Shown here: piece by piece, positions 26,397 to 34,472 of the stretch
Layout: every line of letters starts with the position of its first letter
Numbering within the stretch: the first letter of the stretch is position 1
Source: Desulfurococcales archaeon
GTDB taxonomy: Archaea > Thermoproteota > Thermoprotei_A > Sulfolobales > NBVN01
Length of the DNA: 64,000 nucleotides
Direction: 5' to 3'
Assembly: GCA_023255955.1 (NCBI GenBank)
Contig: JAGDWD010000008.1
Span: forward strand, 1 to 64,000
The notes under the pieces: model-generated
What the model saw: only the letters and a program-made list of their open reading frames with translations
The model's database searches: none
What the model was told of the DNA's origin: nothing
Made by a program: the position numbers and the translations under genes

Positions 26397-27801
26397 CAAC
26401 GGGGGTAAGATCCTGACCGGGGTGGAGGGGCTAGATAGGCTCTTAGCTTATCCCGAGCTACCGTACCTCCTCGTCGTAGCTGGCCACCCGGGTGCTGGTA
26501 AGACTACCCTCGCATCTACGATATGCTACAGGAAGGTTGTGGATGGGGGTAGCTGTCTCTACATATCCTTCCACGAAGATAGGGAGAAGCTGTTTAGGTA
26601 TATGTCTAAGCTCGGGCTGGACCTAGCTGGAGCTGAGTCTACGGGGCGGTTTAAGTATGTGAAGCTACCGCTATCGCCAAACGTTGAGAGAATTATAGGT
26701 GACGTTATCTCGTCTCTAATAGCTGAGGGGAGGTACGACGTAATCGTGATTGACTCTATTAACGCTCTACTAAGCGGTGTCAGAAGCGATGCGGAGAGGC
26801 GTGCTTGGCTGACTAACTACTTCTACAGTATTCCAGTAACTATGAAGAACCTCCTGATCCTGCTAGCTGAGGTACCGTTCGGTTCTGAGAGGTTGGAGCT
26901 CGGAGGCCTGGACTTCGTTGCTGACGGGATAGTCTTCCTTAAACATAGAATTGTCGATGGATTCCTACTCAGGATCCTGGAAGTCAGGAAGGCTAGGGGT
27001 GCCTCGATAACCATAGCTGAAGTGCCGTTCACAATTACTGAGGGTAGGGGGATCGAGGTCTGGACACCTACAATCTTGGAGTACGTGAGTGAGGATAGAG
27101 GTGAAGTTAGAATAGCCTGTAAAGAGCTTAAGGATACTTGGAGCCATTTACACAGAGGACATATAATCAACATAGTTTACCCAGCAGACTCAGACTACAT
27201 AGAGATAATCCTATACATTCTTGGTTCAGCTATAGTAAACGACATGAAGATCCTGATGGTCAGCTACAAGTACTCACCGCAGTTCTTGATGGAGTTATTG
27301 ATATATAGACTTCATAGACGTCTAGGTGTAAGCATCGAGAAGGCCAAGAGATTAGTTTCCGAGAGATTAAAGGCCGTAGGCATCAACCCGTTCGCTTACA
27401 GTGTATCGCAACTAGTAGTACGGGAAATACAGTTAGTGGAGTCCGAGAAACCTGACGTTATAGTATTTCACGGAGTGGAGATCCCCCGAGCAATCGTACC
27501 TATAGGGAAACACGTTGAGGAGCTCTATAACCAGATGAACTACCTCAAGCAGAGGGGGTATCTAATAATACGTCTAGGGGCTTACACAGACCCACTAATA
27601 TATCGCTTGGAGTCGGGGCTGGCTGACGCAATAGTGAGATTCAAGCGCGTGGGGGTCGGAGAGAACGGGGCCATGGAATATGAGGCATATATCTGGAGAC
27701 GGGGAACCGCGCCTAGAATTCTGAGTAGTGACGCGTTGAATCGGTGTGCCGCAGAGATAGAGGAGATAATAAAGAAGTACGCAGAGTCTTGCTGTGTCTA
27801 A
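26368..27801 (+). CDS. KaiC-like RecA-superfamily ATPase (two-domain, second P loop missing)
   Basis: A 477-residue protein. The N-terminal RecA/KaiC domain has Walker A GHPGAGKTT (about 38-46) and Walker B YDVIVIDS (about 125-132), with the opening LTGVEGLDRLL typical of KaiC. A second RecA-like domain from about residue 265 keeps the strand order, but where Walker A should be it reads IVYPADSDYIE, so it cannot bind ATP in the usual way. Archaeal KaiC-like proteins often sense or gate signalling and archaella or pili; the pilin gene is 3 kb away but no link is proven. TTG 26368 is the longest start; GTG 26374 and 26383 are options. Confidence 0.82.
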   Translation: MSVRGVEEDNNGGKILTGVEGLDRLLAYPELPYLLVVAGHPGAGKTTLASTICYRKVVDGGSCLYISFHEDREKLFRYMSKLGLDLAGAESTGRFKYVKLPLSPNVERIIGDVISSLIAEGRYDVIVIDSINALLSGVRSDAERRAWLTNYFYSIPVTMKNLLILLAEVPFGSERLELGGLDFVADGIVFLKHRIVDGFLLRILEVRKARGASITIAEVPFTITEGRGIEVWTPTILEYVSEDRGEVRIACKELKDTWSHLHRGHIINIVYPADSDYIEIILYILGSAIVNDMKILMVSYKYSPQFLMELLIYRLHRRLGVSIEKAKRLVSERLKAVGINPFAYSVSQLVVREIQLVESEKPDVIVFHGVEIPRAIVPIGKHVEELYNQMNYLKQRGYLIIRLGAYTDPLIYRLESGLADAIVRFKRVGVGENGAMEYEAYIWRRGTAPRILSSDALNRCAAEIEEIIKKYAESCCV

Positions 27802-27960
27802 CCCTCAACTACCGGAGCTTCCTCCAGTTTGTGTCTAGCTTGGCTTAGGTGTAGTGGATCTGTAATTTCCTATCTAAAGTCTCCCATGTTTTGCTGATGA
27901 CTGGTTCCAGGTTTACTAGGTGTTTTTAAGCTCGGGTTCCTGCTTAGGTTGGTGTTTATC

Positions 27961-28806
27961 GTGGGTAGGATATACGTATCTATCGATGCGGAGGGCCTTC
28001 CAGGAGTGTTCCACCCGACTCAGCTTGTACCTGACGGTAAGCTGTTCCCTGAGCTCAGGGACGTGATGGCTAGGGTCGTGAGGGCTCTCGCTGAGGAGCT
28101 GGGGAGGCAGGGCTATCCTGAGGTGTGGGTTGCGGATAGCCACGGCTTCATGGGTAACATACCGTACCTTGAGGTTCCTGACGGTGTTTATCTGGTTAGG
28201 GGGTCTCTGAGGTCTACGAGCATGGTATACGGAATAGATAGGGGGTTTGATGCAGCTATGTTCATAGGTTACCACAGCGCGGCAGCAACTCCGAGGAGCT
28301 TAGCGGACCACACGTATAGCGGGATGGCTTTCTATGAGATCAGGTTAAACGGTGTGAGAGCGAGTGAGTTCTACATTAACGGCCTCGTAGCTGGTTACTA
28401 CGGGGTTCCCGTGATCTTGGTTGCTGGAGATGAGAAGCTCCGGGAGGATGTCCTGGAGAAGGCACCGTGGGCTGTCTACGTGACGTTCAAGGAGTCTGTG
28501 TCCAGGTTCTCCGCGGTTATGAAGCCTATCGGGACCGCTCTAGCTGAGCTTAGGGAGGGGATAGCTGAGGCTGTGAGGAGGCTTAGGGAGGGGCAGGTAA
28601 GGCCCCTCAACATAGGGACACCTATAACAGCTGAGTTCCACATGAGGAGGTCGGAGTACGCTGACGCTGCTGAGGACCTACCCGGGGTAGTTAGGGAAGG
28701 TGCTTACATAGTGAAGTACGTAGCTCAGAACCCGGTAGAGGTCTATAAGATCATGAGGATACTGGCCATGCTCGCCGCAGCTGTTGACGCATCATATCGT
28801 GCTTAG
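27961..28806 (+). CDS. M55 family D-aminopeptidase (DppA-like)
   Basis: Zinc peptidase of about 281 residues related to the DppA D-aminopeptidase, which forms decameric rings. Visible metal-site motifs are SIDAEGLPGV (Asp and Glu near residue 8-10), VADSHG (about 60), GYHSAA (about 103) with DHTYSG, and a late EFHMRRSEYAD. GTG 27961 gives the standard MGRIYVSIDAEG opening; the in-frame GTG 27949 lies in the ribosome-binding region GGTTGGTG. It may form an operon with the MBL gene 18 bp downstream. Confidence 0.9.
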   Translation: MGRIYVSIDAEGLPGVFHPTQLVPDGKLFPELRDVMARVVRALAEELGRQGYPEVWVADSHGFMGNIPYLEVPDGVYLVRGSLRSTSMVYGIDRGFDAAMFIGYHSAAATPRSLADHTYSGMAFYEIRLNGVRASEFYINGLVAGYYGVPVILVAGDEKLREDVLEKAPWAVYVTFKESVSRFSAVMKPIGTALAELREGIAEAVRRLREGQVRPLNIGTPITAEFHMRRSEYADAAEDLPGVVREGAYIVKYVAQNPVEVYKIMRILAMLAAAVDASYRA

Positions 28807-28823
28807 CTAGCGGTGCTCTATCA

Positions 28824-29492
28824 GTGCCAGCCGGTAGTAGGGTCTTCATCCTCAGGTTCGTAGTCGGCATCTTAGACACCAACATGTACCTAGTATACGA
28901 CGAGGATAGCCGGGACAGTATCTTAGTTGACCCCGGTGGAGATCCTTCAGAGGGTTTGGAGTGGGTTAGGAGGCTCGACCTGAAGCTTAGGGCAGTCCTA
29001 GCTACCCACGGACACTTCGACCATGTCGCAGGCTTACACAGCCTGAGAGATCTGGGAGTACCGTTCTACATTCACAGAGATGACCTGAAGATCGTTGAAA
29101 TCAGTGCGAGGTGGTATAGTACGTACGTAGGGGAGGAGGTGGAGGTACCGAGCTTCGATTCATCACTAGATGGAGACGCGGACCTGAGATTCGGTAACCT
29201 CGAGGTTAGGGTGCTCCATACTCCGGGGCATAGCCCTGGTTCTGTAGTGATTTACATCCCGGAGGTGGGAGCCTTACTTTCAGGTGATACTCTCTTTGCT
29301 GGTACTGTAGGTAGGACTGACCTACCGGGAGGTTCTGAGGGGGATCTCGCACGTAGCATCAGGAAGATATATGAGAAGATATCCCTAGACACGGTAGTAT
29401 ATCCTGGGCACGGTCCGCAAACAACTCTACGTAGAGAGCTCAGAGCCAACCCGTTCGTTGAGGACGCGCTTAGGGCCGGTGATCAGACGTAG
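28824..29492 (+). CDS. Metallo-beta-lactamase fold hydrolase (glyoxalase II-like)
   Basis: A 222-residue hydrolase with the full dinuclear metal set: THGHFDH (62-68), HTPGHSPGS (about 138), SGDTLFAG (about 158) and YPGHGP (about 194). Relatives split thioesters such as S-lactoylglutathione, but many archaeal members have unknown substrates. GTG 28824 follows GGTG at 28812-28815. The end overlaps the convergent small gene at 29470 by 23 bp. Confidence 0.9.
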   Translation: MPAGSRVFILRFVVGILDTNMYLVYDEDSRDSILVDPGGDPSEGLEWVRRLDLKLRAVLATHGHFDHVAGLHSLRDLGVPFYIHRDDLKIVEISARWYSTYVGEEVEVPSFDSSLDGDADLRFGNLEVRVLHTPGHSPGSVVIYIPEVGALLSGDTLFAGTVGRTDLPGGSEGDLARSIRKIYEKISLDTVVYPGHGPQTTLRRELRANPFVEDALRAGDQT

Positions 29493-29763
29493 AAACGACC
29501 TCCAGGAGCTTGAGAACATCCTCGTGTGAGCGCCTCCTCCTAGCCTTAACCACGTAGTTCTTCACCCATCTCTCTTCCTGGACTAGGATTCTAGCTGCTC
29601 TCTCAAGAACCTTCATACCCTCTGAGTTCAGGTAGCCTTGGGAGTCGAAGAACTCCTCATATCTCTCGAGCAGTAATCTAAGTAATCTGATAGCTTCCTC
29701 ACTCAACTTAGACCACCCGTAATGTAGTAGGTTGGTAATGTTACTACATTCTGATGCTGGCAA
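29470..29763 (-). CDS. Small helical protein, uncharacterised
   Basis: A 97-residue, mostly helical, charged protein with a basic stretch VKARRRRS near residue 72. It overlaps the 3' end of the MBL gene on the opposite strand. No family recognised. Amphipathic Leu/Glu/Arg pattern and sensible start support it as a gene, but its existence is moderately certain only. Confidence 0.5.
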   Translation of the reverse strand: MPASECSNITNLLHYGWSKLSEEAIRLLRLLLERYEEFFDSQGYLNSEGMKVLERAARILVQEERWVKNYVVKARRRRSHEDVLKLLEVVSTSDHRP

Positions 29764-29859
29764 TATATGTTGGGTTCCATCACACTAATGAAAATATCGA
29801 TATCGGAGCTTATATTCTAGTATCATGATGCGGAGACCTAGTCTAAGCTACTTTTGGGT

Positions 29860-30099
29860 TCAGCCACCGCGTACTAGCCTCATCACCCTAACCTCACTGA
29901 GATCGCATGTGGTTGATTCATGAGCGACTTGCTTACCGTCTGCTGTGGTGATGAGTAGCTCATCTACGGAGATGGGCTCGTTCTTGGATCTGAGTAGTTC
30001 CTCTACGAGGAGGTATATGTTGACGCACTTCTCAGTGTCAAGGCAGATGGTTCTACCAATGGAGTGGGCTAGATTCCCGTAGAAATGTAGGCAGAACAC
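29860..30099 (-). CDS. MoaD/ThiS-like ubiquitin-fold sulfur carrier
   Basis: A 79-residue beta-grasp protein ending exactly in Arg-Gly-Gly, the C-terminal double glycine that is adenylated and thiocarboxylated for sulfur transfer to molybdopterin or tRNA. It begins at the last base of the AOR gene, so it is translationally coupled to it. A MoaD role in building the pterin cofactor of the adjacent tungsten enzyme is a fair inference. Confidence 0.8.
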   Translation of the reverse strand: MFCLHFYGNLAHSIGRTICLDTEKCVNIYLLVEELLRSKNEPISVDELLITTADGKQVAHESTTCDLSEVRVMRLVRGG

Positions 30100-31949
30100 T
30101 AAGAGACACCGAGCTCCTTACGAATATCCTTGACCACGTCCGCAAGATCGTAGAGGCCCAGCTTCCTGACGGTCTCCTCAGTTGGTATGCCGTACTCGTC
30201 CCAGCCGAGCTGCTTGTAGTACTCCTCGAGGTTCTTTCTAACCTCTTCTCTAGGTACGAACCCGCCGGTGTATGGGCCTGATGGTAGTGGCTCGTAGAAT
30301 CTAGGTGGGTTCTCGTCATGCAACCTCGGATCCCACCTGACGTCGGGGCCTCCTAGGAGTAGCATGACTCTTTGGAGGGTGAGTATCCTAGGCCCTACTA
30401 CGCTATATAGTTCCTCCTTGGTGAGAGTCCACCCAGTCACAGCATTCACATACTTAATCATGGTGTCCTCATCAACTGAGGTGAACGAGCACACAACCGC
30501 GCTGTCTAGGAATGCTGACCAGGACTCCGACTCCTCGCTATTTGCAGGTAGCCCAGCAACTGACGTGTGGTCTCCTCCCTGGACAGAGGCTGCGTAAGCT
30601 ATTGGCTGCGGGTAGTCCTTCCTGCTTCTAATTCCGTGAGCCCCTATCCCGATCCCCTTGACCTGGACAGCGTACTTAAGCACCTCACTCGGGTCGACCC
30701 CCTTCATCCTCGCAATAGCTACAGCGGCTCTGTAGGTACCCTCGGCTAGCACCCTACCTATACCCCTCCTATAGGTTATGTCCTCCATCAGCCTCTTAAG
30801 ACCCTCAAAGTCACCCCACCTCAGCTCGTAGCCTACGTCCTCCCTGGTGAGCACACCCCGCTCATAGAGCTCCACTGCGAACCCCATTACGTTACCTGTC
30901 TGAATACCACACAGCCCTAGGTCGTCAGCCATAGCCGATAGAGCTATCATCTTATCTACTTCGAATACACCTAGGTTAGATCCTAGGTAAGCACCCATCT
31001 CGTAGTCAGGGCCGTCGGATAGGTACGTAACACCTCCGATCCTGACCTTACTGACCTTCATGCAGGCAAGTGGGCATCCCCAGTCTGCCCACGGATTCTT
31101 AACCCAGTACCTCCACTCTATCAACACATGGTTAAACTCCTCCCTATTGTGCCACTCCTCCTGCCAGTTCCTAATAGGCTCGGAGCTCGTATCGTGACCG
31201 ACTCCCCATATGGCTGACGTAGTCCCCCACTTCCTGAACGTTGCTCTACCAACTACATTATCGATGACGCTGCACCTGAGCTTTGTGAACTCATCCATAC
31301 TGGCTACAGGTGGGAGAGGGCCACTCCCATCTACAACTATGGCCTTAAGCTTCTTAGATCCCATCACCGCACCGTAACCCCCGTACCCAGCTGCGTGGAA
31401 CCACCTAGCCATGACGGCCGCTGTCCTAACTAAGTTCTCACCTGCCGGGCCTATGTAGAGGGACGGGGTGTCCTTACCGAGCTCACTCCGTAATGCCTTA
31501 ATGAGATCCATGCCTCCCAAACCCCACAGCTTGCTAGCGTCCCTCACCTCGACATCACCGTCCTTCACGTAGATGTAGACTGGGTCCCTGGAGGCACCCC
31601 TGATGACCAGCCCATCATAGCCACACGCTTTTATTGCGTAAGCTATGTGGCTACTAACTGTGGAGCCTACCACGCCCCCGCTCTGGGGGCTCTTACCGGA
31701 GACAGATATCTTTATCCCGGGGTAGTACCCTGTGAGAGGGCCTGTAAGCACGGTCAATATGTTCTCAGGTCCTAGCGGGTCAACATCCCTCCACTTCCTG
31801 CCAAGCTCCCTCCACAATATGTAGGCTGCTAGCCCCCTACCACCTATGAACATACGGTAGGTCATCGGGTTGATCCTCATCTCAGCTACCTTACCGCTAC
31901 TGAGGTCTATGTCTAGGAGCCTACCCCAGAGACCGAAGACGTGGACCAT
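30099..31949 (-). CDS. aor: Tungsten-containing aldehyde ferredoxin oxidoreductase (AOR family)
   Basis: Oxidises aldehydes to carboxylic acids with reduction of ferredoxin, using a tungsten bis-pterin and a [4Fe-4S] cluster. The 616-residue protein begins at ATG 31949, one base after the ferredoxin stop. It has the N-terminal GRLLDIDLSSG, GRGLAAYILW, SGKSPQSGG and the C-terminal cluster Cys at about 487 (VVCSF). Odd: the cluster motif usually CxxCxxxC reads DWGCPLAC, with Asp at about 289 in place of the first Cys (others about 292 and 296). Middle gene of a ferredoxin-AOR-MoaD operon. Confidence 0.93.
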   Translation of the reverse strand: MVHVFGLWGRLLDIDLSSGKVAEMRINPMTYRMFIGGRGLAAYILWRELGRKWRDVDPLGPENILTVLTGPLTGYYPGIKISVSGKSPQSGGVVGSTVSSHIAYAIKACGYDGLVIRGASRDPVYIYVKDGDVEVRDASKLWGLGGMDLIKALRSELGKDTPSLYIGPAGENLVRTAAVMARWFHAAGYGGYGAVMGSKKLKAIVVDGSGPLPPVASMDEFTKLRCSVIDNVVGRATFRKWGTTSAIWGVGHDTSSEPIRNWQEEWHNREEFNHVLIEWRYWVKNPWADWGCPLACMKVSKVRIGGVTYLSDGPDYEMGAYLGSNLGVFEVDKMIALSAMADDLGLCGIQTGNVMGFAVELYERGVLTREDVGYELRWGDFEGLKRLMEDITYRRGIGRVLAEGTYRAAVAIARMKGVDPSEVLKYAVQVKGIGIGAHGIRSRKDYPQPIAYAASVQGGDHTSVAGLPANSEESESWSAFLDSAVVCSFTSVDEDTMIKYVNAVTGWTLTKEELYSVVGPRILTLQRVMLLLGGPDVRWDPRLHDENPPRFYEPLPSGPYTGGFVPREEVRKNLEEYYKQLGWDEYGIPTEETVRKLGLYDLADVVKDIRKELGVS

Positions 31950-31950
31950 C

Positions 31951-32463
31951 CTAATCACCCAGAACCCTCCCACACACCTCCCTAACAACCATCTCCGGAG
32001 GCCTAGCATAGTGCTTTATGGAGGTACCCCTCGGCTTCCTCACCACCCTCAACGCGTTGTAGCCGGCTCTAGCACACTCCTTCACGCACGCCGGGTCGCC
32101 AGAGCAGAGATCGCATATAAGAACGTACTGCTTACCCTTAACTACCTTCGGTATCTTACCGGGACAGGCCTGGACGCAACTCAAGCAGAGAGTACATAGG
32201 GATGGATCTACGAGGACGGCCCCAGTATTCTGATCAACTTTCAGGGCCTTTGTCGGGCATGCTGATACACATGGATAGTCATGACATTGAACACAGTATT
32301 GGGGTACCGGGCACCCAGGGTAGTCTTCATGTACAGTTATCCTCGAGGCAGCAGGCCAGATAAGCCCCTCATGCTTAAGACTGCAGGCAATCTCACACAG
32401 CCTGCAACCACTACAGAGGCTGTAGTCTACAAGTATCCAGATCTGGCCTTGAGAGGTGGCCAA
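31951..32463 (-). CDS. Polyferredoxin-type electron transfer protein for AOR
   Basis: A 170-residue iron-sulfur protein with four Cys groups: CSGCRLCEIAC (about 17-27), CVQCHDYPCVSACP (about 57-70), CTLCLSCVQACP (about 89-100) and CDLCSGDPACVKEC (about 118-131). This pattern is the DMSO-reductase B / HycB type carrying up to four [4Fe-4S] clusters. It starts at TTG 32463 and is directly followed by the AOR start, so it most likely shuttles electrons from AOR to free ferredoxin or another acceptor. Confidence 0.9.
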   Translation of the reverse strand: MATSQGQIWILVDYSLCSGCRLCEIACSLKHEGLIWPAASRITVHEDYPGCPVPQYCVQCHDYPCVSACPTKALKVDQNTGAVLVDPSLCTLCLSCVQACPGKIPKVVKGKQYVLICDLCSGDPACVKECARAGYNALRVVRKPRGTSIKHYARPPEMVVREVCGRVLGD

Positions 32464-32490
32464 AATCTCTACCCATAGAGTTTTAGGGCT

Positions 32491-32502
32491 GGGTTTTTAT
32501 TT
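32491..32502 (-). promoter_or_regulatory. TATA box of the ferredoxin-AOR-MoaD operon
   Basis: On the minus strand the sequence reads gtaaataaaaac, an A/T-rich element about 30 bp before the TTG start at 32463. Confidence 0.5.
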
Positions 32503-32633
32503 ACCTAATGCGGACCTGACCGGAGCTCTCACTTAACCAGGTAATACCGGCAGAAGCTTCAGGTAACCTAGAGCTCTTGGTGGCTCGTTTATATAGCCTA
32601 CAGTTCTACTGCTACTATTGACGGCACCACACT

Positions 32634-33287
32634 ATGAGCTCGGTTATCGACGCATTATCGAGGTATGGTGGGAGGGCTTACTACGTTTTGAAGGCGGCCA
32701 TAGAGGTGACAGAGGAGAACAGGAAGCTGGGGCTGTCGAGGTTAGGTGACTTTGACTATAGGTCGCTCGTAGCTAAGTTGAGGTCCTGGGGCATAAACTA
32801 CAACCCGTCCAACCTCCTCAAAGTACTTGAGAAGGAATACGGAATCATTAGAACCGTCTACAGGTCCTCCAACCAGAGGTGGTGGATCTTCAACGACATG
32901 AGCTCCGTACGGCTAGCTCTAGCTGAGGGGAGGGAGGATGTTGGCGACCCTGAGGAGGAGTTACTGGCTATTCAGATAGTTGCTGTAGATGTTGACAGGA
33001 TAGTCTCAGACCTCACTAGTGTTTTAGGTAAGGAGAGGCTCGGACCGGCTGACGAGAGGAGGATTAGGGAGATAGTTTTCACTGAGTTACCTCAGGTAGT
33101 GGAGGTCTATAACCGAGCTTCTAGGTATGGGGAGAAGTACGCTGAGTTCCTGAGTAAGGTCAGGAAAGCCCTCGACCTAGCGAGGAAGGCTGTACTACTC
33201 ATGAGGGGGAAGCTACCACCTACTCAACTAAGTAGTACGGTAGTAGCTGGAGACACCCCGCTAATCCCTGAGCTACACCGGAAGTGA
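32634..33287 (+). CDS. Helical protein with winged-helix-like N terminus, uncharacterised
   Basis: A 217-residue soluble protein. Residues about 30-90 look like a winged helix (SLVAKLRSWGINYNPSNLLKVLEKEYGIIRTVYRSSNQRWWIF is the relevant stretch, begins near 45), followed by a long helical region with coiled-coil character (about 105-195). I do not recognise a named family. A TATA box gtttatatag at 32587-32596 stands upstream. A DNA-associated role is inferred only from the predicted fold. Confidence 0.68.
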   Translation: MSSVIDALSRYGGRAYYVLKAAIEVTEENRKLGLSRLGDFDYRSLVAKLRSWGINYNPSNLLKVLEKEYGIIRTVYRSSNQRWWIFNDMSSVRLALAEGREDVGDPEEELLAIQIVAVDVDRIVSDLTSVLGKERLGPADERRIREIVFTELPQVVEVYNRASRYGEKYAEFLSKVRKALDLARKAVLLMRGKLPPTQLSSTVVAGDTPLIPELHRK

Positions 33288-33359
33288 GTCTGGAGGTGAG
33301 GGCATCTCGCTAAGTCTTGATGAAGTAACTTTTTAGCATTACTACAAACCGCGTTATTG

Positions 33360-34290
33360 GTGGGCTGACTTAACTCGTAGGGTACTTGTTATCGGTCTAG
33401 GCTCTGTCGGGTCCCTCCTAGTGTACGGGCTGAACCAAGCCGGGATCGTGCCGGTCGTGGTGGTGAGGTCTGCCCCGAAGAGCCTGATGTTGAGGACCCC
33501 TGAAGCCACCTCCTTAAGGCTTTCCTGTGAGGTAGCTGGCTGGGCTGATGTCTCGGGGAGCTGGGACTTCGTTCTGGTAGCTACTAAGGCTTACGATGCT
33601 TTGGATGTTGTTGAGAGATTAGCGAAGATAGGGTTCAGGCTAGCGATGTTCGCGCAGAACGGTCTGAAGGTCTTAGAGCATGCTGAGGCTGTCCTAGGTC
33701 GTGACAGGGTAGCGCAGCTAGTTCTTAATCACGGAGTCTACTACAGCGATGAGTTGGGGGAGTTCGTCTGGGTTGGTGGGGGTAGGAGCTACCTAGGTAT
33801 GAGGAGACCTCCAACACGGGAGCTCTACGAGTTAGCGAACTCTCTGAGGATACCTGGTATTACTTTGGTAGATAATGTAGAGCCCTATAGATGGCTGAAG
33901 CTGGCTGTCAACGCATCCATAAACTCCATAACCGCTGTGCTGGGGGTTCCCAACGGCTACCTAGTCAGAATCCCCGAACTTACCTCCCTAGTCAGGAAAG
34001 TCGCGGGTGAGGTTGCTGAGGTAGCTAAGAGGGCTGGGATCTCCCTACCAGCAGATCCTGGAGAAGAAGCCCTCGAGGTAGCTAGGAGAACTGCTGGGAA
34101 CATATCGTCCACATTAGCAGACCTGAGGAGGTGTAGGAGGACCGAGGTGGACTTCATAAACGGAGCTGTAGTGGAGTTCGGTAGGAAGTTCGGGGTCGAT
34201 ACTCCCTACAATGAAACTCTATACACACTCGTCAAGAGTTTGGAGTTGATGTGTAGCCAGGGAATGCCCGCATTAATCGGTAGGTACTAG
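33360..34290 (+). CDS. panE: 2-dehydropantoate 2-reductase (ketopantoate reductase), start region irregular
   Basis: NAD(P)H-dependent reductase making pantoate for coenzyme A. The long frame contains VLVIGLGSVGSLL (Rossmann loop, nt 33382-33420), VATKAYD, AQNGL, the catalytic-Lys region EPYRWLKLAVNASINSITA and a C-terminal helical domain. However, no ATG/GTG/TTG lies in frame before the Rossmann loop; the first is GTG 33421, which would delete it. GTG 33360 would give a perfect N terminus (MADLTRRVLVIG) if one G of GGG 33362-33364 were dropped. A TTA codon at 33370, 6 nt after GGTGG, is the other possible start. The next gene, panB, is the preceding pathway step. Confidence 0.82.
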
Positions 34291-34295
34291 GTTCG

Positions 34296-34468
34296 TAGAA
34301 CCTACTTTACCTCCGTAGAGCCTGCCTAGGTTATAGGGCCCCGTACAGTCGGGCTCAACCACCACCTACGAACTCGCAGGGCCCTTGAGAGCCTGCTGAC
34401 TGGGTGGAAATCCCGGGCACTGCGAACAAATATAATAAATAGCAAAAGAGGATAAATATCCAGGGACA
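34296..34468 (+). repeat. Degraded copy of the structured repeat (D) in front of panB
   Basis: Aligns with the 3' two-thirds of copies A-C: gggctcaaccaccacc matches gggctcgacagccaccc, cgcaggg and ctg stems follow in order, then gggtggaaatcccggg and gcgaacaaa match ggtggaagtccctag and gcgaacata. It ends in atatccagggaca, a decayed partner of catctagggaca. Stem pairing is partly lost. The TATA box of panB lies inside its 3' end. Confidence 0.65.
34451..34459 (+). promoter_or_regulatory. TATA box of panB
   Basis: gataaatat, about 18-22 bp before GTG 34473, implying a leaderless or nearly leaderless transcript. It falls within repeat D. Confidence 0.5.
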
Positions 34469-34472
34469 GACT

